Below, in pieces: positions 6,101-10,353 of a stretch of 10,543 nt of DNA (position 1 is its first letter; the number at the start of each line of letters is the position of its first letter). The notes under the pieces are model-generated. The model was not told the DNA's origin. It saw only the letters and a program-made list of their open reading frames with translations, and searched no databases. The position numbers and the translations under genes are program-made. Origin of the DNA: Methanimicrococcus sp. GTDB taxonomy: Archaea > Halobacteriota > Methanosarcinia > Methanosarcinales > Methanosarcinaceae. The stretch spans positions 1 through 10,543 of the forward strand of contig WRDC01000048.1 in NCBI GenBank assembly GCA_009783635.1, in the 5' to 3' direction.

Positions 6101-6305
6101 GGAAGTCAAACCGGATCATTCACATGACGGGTCAGAGCCGGCCGCGTCTGATGTAATGACTGCGGTCGTGACCGCGCCGGATAAAAAGGATGAAGCCGGC
6201 CTTCAAGAGAACGCCGATGTCATAATAAAGCAGCGGAAGACCTCTGATTCCGGTCGTGAAGCCGGCGAAAAAAAGAAGCCTCAAAGGTCTTTATCGGATT
6301 TTTGA
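3123..6305 (+). CDS. polB: DNA polymerase family B (replicative/repair, proofreading)
   Basis: 1060 aa against roughly 780-950 for typical archaeal PolB. The N-terminus (MIFQILDADY, GFEPFFYA) is the archaeal uracil-sensing domain. The 3'-5' exonuclease has Exo I FDIE (D182, E184), Exo II YNISDFDIPYL (D276) and Exo III YSRRD (Y378, D382). Polymerase motifs are A, DYKSLYPTIM (476-485); B, KILLNSYYGY (569-578); and C, YGDTDS (671-676, D673/D675); KKRY is at 735-738. All catalytic residues are present, so it should be an active proofreading polymerase. The stretch between motifs B and C is longer than in Pyrococcus PolB, and residues about 930-1053 are an acidic, Pro/Gly/Ser-rich linker ending in a PIP-box, QRSLSDF. 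No intein. The start matches the family N-terminus and the TATA spacing. It lies between tRNA-Met and pyrC with its own promoter. Confidence 0.97.
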   Translation: MIFQILDADYKLIGEDEPMIRLFGRSDDGESVCCLIPGFEPFFYAKSVSPKETTEKLLETFPQIVRVDTVLRYAPVGYQTETSPYLKITVKAPKNVPEIRDEVAKLPGVVNLFESDILFRNRFLVDMDLGGFQWVEADEDPSLDRNHLTTEIPIKADVIICTKNVKPSDRISNASLRYLSFDIECLPDHGNMPSPDKSPVILVSFAFEPAWEGKKTVVYVGKPKPEGFNSDTGDSPDGAGKTIWLENEKELMSKVFDVINQYDPDIITGYNISDFDIPYLLDRAAALRKKGANIRTTITRDGSPVYSRKFGLTVKTEVTGRIIADALPLIRRNFSLKQYTLRNAAKELLGREKLDVPVAEMEAYWSDDGEKLARFIHYSRRDSELAIELLLHLKMLDKYIALSRITNSVIQEVLDGGQTSMVEQVMLKEYGRHQRVMPIKPDGEAYEDRDSEDEGLKGGAVLDPVRGLHENVIILDYKSLYPTIMMAHNLCYTTLIGSMGDLESLGLKESDVEITPTGGIFVKNAVVKGIVPSVLEDLLNRRMQTKKMMKQTTDELEILALDATQMALKILLNSYYGYTGYARARLYSMEMASSVTSIGRENILNTEKIITEDIGQIYLYEGKAWLKSEIKDEFKEKGMSTESDFNAGIISDLDSAAISKTLKIVRLSVVYGDTDSVFMHCSPDSDEKEFLPEEFTPDDAALVGSKAAAIVTASLPPPMELEFEAVARRAVLIAKKRYAQWLFERGGSGWTNKIKVKGMETVRRDWCELTSETLGHVLELVLMEGDVEEAVQYVRSVTGSLRSLNLKENPEFINKLILTKNYSKKTDNYKNKQPHLTVVEKIKQRTGISTPVGTRVPFVIISGKGLFVERAEDPEYVLKHNIPIDTEYYIMKQILPPVERILEVFNIDSRSLDKYLQKGLFDFGDAEIMPKIEKEAVRSSKSPAPEISHGGGFEDTGPSKAPVYKEEAADNGPADAGPSGAGEPFSYSPEEFEEVKPDHSHDGSEPAASDVMTAVVTAPDKKDEAGLQENADVIIKQRKTSDSGREAGEKKKPQRSLSDF

Positions 6306-6363
6306 TTTGATTTGATTTGATTTTCTTTTCCTTTCCTTTTCTTTTCTTTTCTTTTATTTTTTT
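6301..6363 (+). terminator. TTTGA x 4 repeat and polypyrimidine terminator of polB
   Basis: TTTGA is repeated four times (6301-6320), and the polB stop codon (6303-6305) is part of the first copy. An uninterrupted 35-nt C/T tract (6321-6355) made of CTTTTC-like units follows, then A and T7 (6357-6363). Multiple oligo-T runs just after a stop codon are the standard archaeal termination signal. Confidence 0.65.
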
Positions 6364-6406
6364 GTGGTTCAGCTTTTTCAAATTTTTCTTTTTTGAATGT
6401 GGTGAC

Positions 6407-6420
6407 ATTTATTTATTTAA
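6407..6420 (+). promoter_or_regulatory. TATA-like element of pyrC, implying a leaderless mRNA
   Basis: An ATTTATTTATTTAA-type AT box ends at 6420, its centre about 25 bp from the ATG at 6439, and no SD precedes that ATG. The ATG at 6432 is in another frame. Transcription beginning at the start codon is the simplest reading. Confidence 0.5.
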
Positions 6421-6438
6421 CAAGTCATATTATGAGAT

Positions 6439-7899
6439 ATGCCCGACGTTTTAATCAAAAATACACGCATTCTTTCCGAAGGACGGTTGGTTCCTTCCGA
6501 AATTTTAATTGAGAACGGAAAAATCACCGGAATTTCCAAAGAGTTCCGCATTTCTGATTATAATGAAATCATTGACGCTCAAAACGCGGTTGCCATTCCC
6601 GCCGGCATTGACGGCCACGTTCATTTCCGCGATCCCGGGCTGACGCATAAAGAAAACTGGTACACGGGTTCCTGCTCGGCGGCCGCGGGCGGGGTGACAA
6701 CCGTTTTGGAGCACCCGAACACCCTCCCTCCCGTTATTGATAAAACCGGTTTTTCTTTAAAGCTGAAACGCGCCCTCCGCAAATCGGTGATTGATTTCGG
6801 AATCAATGGCGGCGTTACGGACAACTTGGATAAGCTGTCAGAGCTTTGGCGCCTCGGGGCCAGTGTTTTTGGTGAGATTTTCATGGCGGAGTCAACGGGC
6901 GGGCTCAATATCAGTAAAAAAACGCTCGGCAGCGCGCTGTCTCAAATCGGCCGTCTGGACGCTTTGGCCTGTATACATGCCGAAGATGAAGAGCTTCGTC
7001 TTTCCAATGAAAAACTTCTCAGTCAGGATACTTCTGTTGATGTTCATTCCAGAATCCGGCCGAATGAATGCGAAGATATCGCCGTTTCGGATTGTTTTCA
7101 GATCAACCGGGACGCTGCCGTTCCCGCAAAACTTCATTTTTGCCACATCAGTACACCGGAAGCCGTTTCCAGAATCGCGGACGCGCGCCGGTCTCTGTCT
7201 CCTCTGAACAGCGCGGGGAATGTTGCGGGGAACGCCGCGGGGAACGCCGCGGGGAACGCCGCAGGGAATGCCACCTGCGAAGTGACGCCTCATCATCTTT
7301 TTTTATCAACAAAGGATTATCCTCGTCTCGGAACGCTCGGCAAAATGAATCCGCCGCTTCGAACTCCCGCGGACGCGGCTTTCATGATTTCCGCTCTCAA
7401 TTCCGGCGCCATTGACGCCGTTGCTTCCGATCATGCGCCGCATACGCTTTATGAAAAAGAGACGATGATGCGTCTTGCGCCTTCGGGTGTTCCGGGCGTT
7501 GAAACGCTGATGCCTTTGATGCTGGCGGCCGTTCGTAAAAATCTGTTCACGCTTGAGCGTGTTATTCAGGTCACAAGCCAAAATCCTGCCCGTATTTTCG
7601 GATTGGAAAGGCATGGCAAAGGTTTCATGCAAAAAGGATATGATGCCGACCTTCTATTCTTTGACCCGAAGAGCGTTGTGCTAATCAAATCCAAAAATCT
7701 GCATACAGAATGTGATTGGACGCCTTATGAAGGAATGGACGGCATTTTCCCGACAATGACGCTGTCCCGCGGCGAAACGGTTTGGGACGGGTCGCAAGTT
7801 ATCGCTAAAAAAGGACGCGGGAAATTCCTGCCGGGCCCCGGTTTGAAGTTTGATGAAGACGGTAAGCCGGTGACGGAATATGATGAGGATGAAGAGTAA
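6439..7899 (+). CDS. pyrC: Dihydroorotase (class I amidohydrolase), with repeat-expanded loop
   Basis: 486 aa. It catalyses reversible cyclisation of N-carbamoyl-aspartate to dihydroorotate, third step of pyrimidine synthesis, in the cytoplasm. Visible motifs: IPAGIDGHVHFRDPGLTHKE (metal ligands H60, H62), AAGGVTTVLEHPN, FGEIFMAEST (144-153), CIHAEDEE (H180), HFCHIST (H236), CEVTPHHLFLS, and ASDHAPHTLYEK (catalytic D331). At the position where the mammalian CAD enzyme has the carboxylated lysine there is Glu146; archaeal relatives seem to share GEIFM, though that is from memory. Residues 259-278 are a five-fold AGNA-type repeat absent from the usual family layout, between the helix after H236 and the CEVTPHH strand. 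The C-terminus is acidic (YDEDEE). Allantoinase is the alternative amidohydrolase reading, but the HVHFRDPG context and length favour dihydroorotase. Confidence 0.93.
   Translation: MPDVLIKNTRILSEGRLVPSEILIENGKITGISKEFRISDYNEIIDAQNAVAIPAGIDGHVHFRDPGLTHKENWYTGSCSAAAGGVTTVLEHPNTLPPVIDKTGFSLKLKRALRKSVIDFGINGGVTDNLDKLSELWRLGASVFGEIFMAESTGGLNISKKTLGSALSQIGRLDALACIHAEDEELRLSNEKLLSQDTSVDVHSRIRPNECEDIAVSDCFQINRDAAVPAKLHFCHISTPEAVSRIADARRSLSPLNSAGNVAGNAAGNAAGNAAGNATCEVTPHHLFLSTKDYPRLGTLGKMNPPLRTPADAAFMISALNSGAIDAVASDHAPHTLYEKETMMRLAPSGVPGVETLMPLMLAAVRKNLFTLERVIQVTSQNPARIFGLERHGKGFMQKGYDADLLFFDPKSVVLIKSKNLHTECDWTPYEGMDGIFPTMTLSRGETVWDGSQVIAKKGRGKFLPGPGLKFDEDGKPVTEYDEDEE
7213..7272 (+). repeat. 12-bp x 5 in-frame minisatellite inside pyrC
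   Basis: Exactly five 12-bp units of GCGGGGAACGCC (first and last copies slightly diverged) encode AGNV followed by four AGNA units, residues 259-278. The three middle copies are nearly identical at DNA level, suggesting recent expansion by slippage. The flanking protein aligns to the family without it. Confidence 0.95.
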
Positions 7900-7939
7900 A
7901 TGTGTTTTTTCGCCGCTATCTCTCGTTTTTCTAAAAAAG

Positions 7940-7970
7940 GAAGAATGAAACAGATTCGGTTTCACTCTTC
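7940..7970. terminator. Shared hairpin between convergent pyrC and KH genes
   Basis: GAAGAATGAAAC (7940-7951) pairs with GTTTCACTCTTC (7959-7970), 11 of 12 plus one G-U, loop 7 nt. T-runs at 7904-7909 and 7926-7930 serve pyrC on the plus strand. On the minus strand the A6 at 7933-7938 reads as T6 directly after the stem, which suits the KH gene. The KH stop codon (7962-7964) lies in the stem. Confidence 0.6.
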
Positions 7971-8528
7971 TGTATCAATATATTCAATCGAATCCAACTG
8001 TGAACGAATCAAATCATCGTGCTTTTTCTCAAGGAAGCTGTAGACGGTGCCGTGATTGACGCCGTTGATAAGCATATCGACCGCCGTCCGGATGATTGTT
8101 GTCTGTTCGGGGTACCCGATGACGCAGACGGTTTTTCCGTAAACGGAAATTTTGACGTTGATGAGTCTTTCGGCGATTTCTCTTGTTTTGCCTTCCCGTC
8201 CGATAATTCTGCCTTTCAGACGTTCCAGCTCTTTTGGAGTCGATGCCGCTTCCGATAAATCAATAATGTCCAGCATCAAAAGATCATCGTCAAATAACTC
8301 AAAGGCTTTTTCCGGCGAAAATCCGCGGGCAATCGCCTTAATGACTTCAACGGCTTTGAGCTCCGCGACGGGGTCTTCTTCCGATTTAATTTCAACGCGG
8401 CCGTCGTCACTGTTGATTTCCAAGATGACCTTTACCGTCTCTTCAATTTGTTTTTTGACACTGCCGTTTGGTCCGATGATAACGGCAATTCTTTCTTTGG
8501 GTACTTTGATAAATTGTGACATTTCCAT
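7962..8528 (-). CDS. Two-KH-domain RNA-binding protein, archaeal Dim2/Pno1-like
   Basis: 188 aa. KH1 carries IIGPNGSVKKQIEE (GXXG loop GPNG at 19-22) and KH2 carries IIGREGKTREIAERL (GREG at 110-113). Between them is FELFDDDLLMLDIIDL, typical of archaeal Pno1/Dim2 homologs. In eukaryotes Dim2/Pno1 binds the 3' end of pre-18S rRNA and aids late 40S maturation; an archaeal homolog is reported to contact aIF2-alpha and the 16S 3' end. The same role is inferred here. It follows the RIO1 gene by 19 bp on the same strand, with GAGG in that gap, so co-transcription is likely. Two Met codons occur in frame (MEM); the first is chosen because the GAGG is 4 nt away. The short acidic tail (IDTEE) overlaps the shared terminator hairpin. 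Confidence 0.93.
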   Translation of the reverse strand: MEMSQFIKVPKERIAVIIGPNGSVKKQIEETVKVILEINSDDGRVEIKSEEDPVAELKAVEVIKAIARGFSPEKAFELFDDDLLMLDIIDLSEAASTPKELERLKGRIIGREGKTREIAERLINVKISVYGKTVCVIGYPEQTTIIRTAVDMLINGVNHGTVYSFLEKKHDDLIRSQLDSIEYIDTEE

Positions 8529-8547
8529 TCTTCCTCTCGATTTTTGA

Positions 8548-9468
8548 TTATTTTAATGCATTGTTCGAATCTTGTTCTTTTTCGATTTCCTGCTCTTCTG
8601 TTTCGTTTTCCTGCTCCTCTGTTTCGTTTTTCTGTCCTTCTGTTTCTTCTTCCGGTTCCGCCGAAAAGTTGTCGTCTTCTTCCGTTCTCTGTTTAATTCT
8701 TTTCAGGAGGTCTTTCGTTTCTTCGGAGATTCCGTATTTTTTGAAAAATCTTTTGATATTTTCAACATCGCGGATCAGGAATTCGACGGCATTCGGATGG
8801 TTCAGCGTCACTGCCTGACCGACGTCAATGATAACGGGCTCCATTTTTTCGGTGTCGATTAAAATGTTATATTCGCTTAAATCGGCATGCACGAGCGCCG
8901 CTCTGACGAAAATACAGCGCATCGCTTCGATGACTTGGGCATAAATCAGCCGCGCTTCTTCCTCATCCAATTGTGTTTCTTTCAGGAGCGGATACGAAAT
9001 TCCGTCTTTTCCCATGAATTGCATAATCAAGACATTTCTGTCGCAGATGATCGGTTTGGGTGAACGGATTCCCGCTTTTTGAATCCTCAGTAAATTTTGG
9101 AATTCTTTTTGCGTCCAAGCAAAGATAATGTCTTTTCGGTTGTGGCGGATGTGTGTGAATCTCGGGTCTTTTAAAATGTAAGGGTCCATCGCTTTGAAGG
9201 TCGCGCTCGATATTCTGTAAATTTTAACGGCCACTTCTCCGTCCTCGCCGGTCGCGTAAAACACGTTCGCTTCTTTTCCTGTACTGACGGAGCCGCCGAG
9301 TTCATGAATGTATCCTTTATTTGAAAAGGTGTAAAGTAATTTTAAAGTGGGGACATCAAAAACATTTTCTTCGGCTTTCAGGAAGGATGAATCTTTTTTA
9401 AAAATACGGTCTTTTGAACGCTTATCTTCAATTTGTTTCATCTGCTTGTCAATTTTTTTGTGACCCAT
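8548..9468 (-). CDS. rio1: RIO1-type atypical serine kinase/ATPase with acidic repeat tail
   Basis: 306 aa. It contains the flexible P-loop STGKEANVF (62-70; STGKEA marks RIO1 rather than RIO2), catalytic Lys82 in AVKIYR, LIMQFMG hinge (147-153), catalytic loop HADLSEYN (194-201, D196 and N201) and metal-binding IIDVGQAV (D215). All key residues are intact, so it should phosphorylate or hydrolyse ATP; eukaryotic Rio1 acts in late small-subunit maturation. Residues about 272-304 form a Glu-rich tail containing ETEGQ/ETEEQ heptads, beyond the kinase core. The minus-strand start has AAGGTG ending 7 nt upstream. It is the middle gene of eIF1A - RIO1 - KH; the 123-bp leader behind eIF1A contains a palindrome and a stem-loop described separately. 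Confidence 0.96.
   Translation of the reverse strand: MGHKKIDKQMKQIEDKRSKDRIFKKDSSFLKAEENVFDVPTLKLLYTFSNKGYIHELGGSVSTGKEANVFYATGEDGEVAVKIYRISSATFKAMDPYILKDPRFTHIRHNRKDIIFAWTQKEFQNLLRIQKAGIRSPKPIICDRNVLIMQFMGKDGISYPLLKETQLDEEEARLIYAQVIEAMRCIFVRAALVHADLSEYNILIDTEKMEPVIIDVGQAVTLNHPNAVEFLIRDVENIKRFFKKYGISEETKDLLKRIKQRTEEDDNFSAEPEEETEGQKNETEEQENETEEQEIEKEQDSNNALK
8590..8652 (-). repeat. 21-bp x 3 in-frame repeat in the RIO1 tail
   Basis: Three 21-bp units (8590-8610, 8611-8631, 8632-8652) encode heptads of the type ENETEEQ. The two lower-coordinate copies differ by only two bases; the third is more diverged. The period keeps the frame. Confidence 0.85.
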
Positions 9469-9505
9469 GAATCAGCACCTTAAAATTCAAGTCGGAGTTG
9501 ATGTA

Positions 9506-9528
9506 TTCAATGAATCGGATTCATTGAA
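9506..9528. other. Perfect 23-bp palindrome upstream of RIO1
   Basis: TTCAATGAATC (9506-9516) and GATTCATTGAA (9518-9528) are exact reverse complements around one base, G9517. It lies 38-60 bp upstream of the RIO1 start, in the eIF1A-RIO1 spacer. It could be an operator for a dimeric regulator or form an mRNA hairpin. It shares ATGAATCGG with the 14-bp repeats upstream of eIF1A. Confidence 0.7.
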
Positions 9529-9538
9529 CGGTACAGTC

Positions 9539-9579
9539 AAAATCAGAATGCGGCTGCAAAATGACTGCAGCCCGATTTT
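9539..9579 (-). other. Stem-loop in the eIF1A-RIO1 spacer
   Basis: GGCTGCA (9552-9558) pairs with TGCAGCC (9566-9572) around a 7-nt loop, and AAAATC (9539-9544) pairs with GATTTT (9574-9579) as an outer stem. It starts 12 bp beyond the eIF1A stop. It may be an attenuator, partial terminator or processing site between the two cistrons; no long T-run follows immediately. Confidence 0.45.
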
Positions 9580-9591
9580 CAGGCCGAGAAT

Positions 9592-9924
9592 TTATGTTCT
9601 CAAAAAGCCCTTTTTGTCCAACCAATCCACCTGCGGGTGGGTATATTTCCAAATAATGTCCGCTTTTTCGTCCTGAAAATTCCACGGAACGGCAATAACG
9701 ACATCGCCTTCGTGAATCCATATCTTTTTCTTCATTGATCCCGGAATGCGGCCCATGCGGACAACGCCGTCCATGCATCTGAGTTTTAAGTGATTGGCGC
9801 CCAACAAGCTTTCAACAATCGCTAAAACTTCATGTTCTTCCTTTTTCGGAATTCTGACGCGAATAACCTGTTCCCCTTCCGGCGGCGCGGCGTCTCGTCT
9901 TCCGCCTCTATTATTGTCACTCAT
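9592..9924 (-). CDS. eif1A: Translation initiation factor 1A (aIF1A/eIF1A)
   Basis: 110 aa, full family length. A basic, flexible N-terminus (SDNNRGGRRDAAPPEG) precedes an S1-like OB fold: IRVRIPKKEEHEVLAIVESLLGAN, then LKLRCMDGVVRMGRIPG and the diagnostic MKKKIWIHEGDVVIAVPW, ending WLDKKGFLRT. It binds the A-site of the small ribosomal subunit and helps initiator tRNA and mRNA placement with aIF1 and aIF2. The start is supported by the family N-terminus and a TATA 26 bp upstream, with no SD, suggesting a leaderless message. It is the first gene of the minus-strand operon with RIO1 and the KH protein. Confidence 0.97.
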   Translation of the reverse strand: MSDNNRGGRRDAAPPEGEQVIRVRIPKKEEHEVLAIVESLLGANHLKLRCMDGVVRMGRIPGSMKKKIWIHEGDVVIAVPWNFQDEKADIIWKYTHPQVDWLDKKGFLRT

Positions 9925-9946
9925 GATAATCGTTCTTTGATAATTG

Positions 9947-9959
9947 TTTTAAATCGGTA
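9947..9959 (-). promoter_or_regulatory. eif1A: BRE/TATA of the eIF1A operon, implying a leaderless mRNA
   Basis: On the minus strand ACCGAT precedes TTTAAAA (9953-9947), centred 26 bp from the ATG at 9924-9922. That spacing puts transcription start at the start codon. The BRE half lies in the first copy of the 14-bp repeat. Confidence 0.55.
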
Positions 9960-10008
9960 TTGATGAATCGGTATTGATGAATCGGTATTGATGAATCGGT
10001 ATTAATGA
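9953..10008. repeat. 14-bp x 4 tandem repeat abutting the eIF1A promoter
   Basis: Copies of ATCGGTATTGATGA at 9953-9966, 9967-9980 and 9981-9994 are identical; the fourth (9995-10008) has one change. Two degraded copies (ATTGACGGATGA and ATTGATGGA) continue to about 10029. Iteron-like in form, but short and next to a promoter; no CRISPR spacers exist between copies. Confidence 0.9.
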
Positions 10009-10029
10009 ATTGACGGATGAATTGATGGA

Positions 10030-10187
10030 ATGAGATACCATATTTATTTCTTACAAAGTGTACATCATCGATTTTTAAATAAGAATATTGTTTTTCCGTT
10101 TAAATGTTGTGTCCGATGAAGTCAAATTTTTCGTTTTTTTCGTAATTCGGCCGTTTTTCGGCGTTTCCGCGGTCTTTCACTCACAAT
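10030..10187. other. Gene-free AT-rich stretch
   Basis: No credible ORF, RNA fold or repeat is seen. The plus strand holds T-runs (T5 at 10129, T7 at 10136) and a weak GCCG-TTTTT-CGGC stem near 10150-10162. Stops are frequent in the frames I checked. Confidence 0.5.
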
Positions 10188-10188
10188 C

Positions 10189-10196
10189 TTTATATA
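10189..10196 (+). promoter_or_regulatory. TATA box of an unassigned plus-strand transcript
   Basis: TTTATATA (10189-10196) matches the archaeal consensus closely. Transcription would begin near 10217-10220. No conventional gene follows on this strand, only a hairpin, a 21-codon ORF and a terminator-like stem. Confidence 0.4.
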
Positions 10197-10241
10197 GAAA
10201 ATGTGATATTCTCTGCTTTCGCTCACACTGAAAAATCTCAA

Positions 10242-10307
10242 ATGAGTCAGGTTGTGAGACTAGATAAAAATGACAATTTTCATTTAGAATTTGCAAGTAA
10301 AAAATAG
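10242..10307 (+). CDS. Possible 21-residue small protein
   Basis: ATG 10242 to TAG 10305-10307 encodes MSQVVRLDKNDNFHLEFASK plus a final K. The frame is open upstream to 10146, with a GTG at 10203 giving 34 residues, but the TATA box would then be too close. There is no SD, and the ATG lies in the apical part of the predicted hairpin. The stop is 3 nt before a terminator-like stem. Position between promoter and terminator is the only support. Confidence 0.2.
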   Translation: MSQVVRLDKNDNFHLEFASKK

Positions 10308-10335
10308 TACGAAACTTGCGTTTCGCTGCTTTTTT
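10299..10335. terminator. Bidirectional hairpin terminator
   Basis: CGAAAC (10310-10315), loop TTGC, GTTTCG (10320-10325). T6 follows on the plus strand (10330-10335), and A6 at 10299-10304 reads as T6 on the minus strand, where the loop becomes a GCAA tetraloop. It suits the end of the candidate small transcript on one side and of the right-edge minus-strand gene on the other. Confidence 0.6.
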
Positions 10336-10353
10336 GAAGTTTGGCCTTCCAAG

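Larger units (their letters stand above)
10218..10335 (+). ncRNA. Candidate small transcript of about 115 nt
   Basis: Bounded by the TATA at 10189-10196 and the hairpin/T6 ending at 10335. Near its 5' end CTCACA-CTGA (10222-10231) pairs with TCAG and TGTGAG (10247-10258), with CTCA/TGAG inside. It matches no RNA family I know: no C/D boxes in proper register, no SRP or RNase P signature. It may instead be the mRNA of the tiny ORF described next. Existence is inferred from signals only. Confidence 0.25.

Noticed and set aside
3123..6305. Intein or frameshift explaining the large polB
   Set aside because: Motifs A, B and C are uninterrupted, no intein splice motifs are seen, and the extra length is a palm insertion plus a low-complexity tail.
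6892..7296. 134-residue minus-strand ORF with GVPRGVPR repeats
   Set aside because: It is the antisense reading of the AGNA repeat and the rest of pyrC, with no independent support.
9953..10008. CRISPR array or replication iterons
   Set aside because: The 14-bp units are directly abutting without spacers, are too short for CRISPR repeats, and no cas, orc1/cdc6 gene or AT-rich unwinding element is attached.
10203..10258. C/D box sRNA
   Set aside because: GTGATAT and CTGA resemble C and D boxes, but the C box mismatches at its last bases, lies upstream of the predicted transcription start, and C'/D' boxes are not in register.
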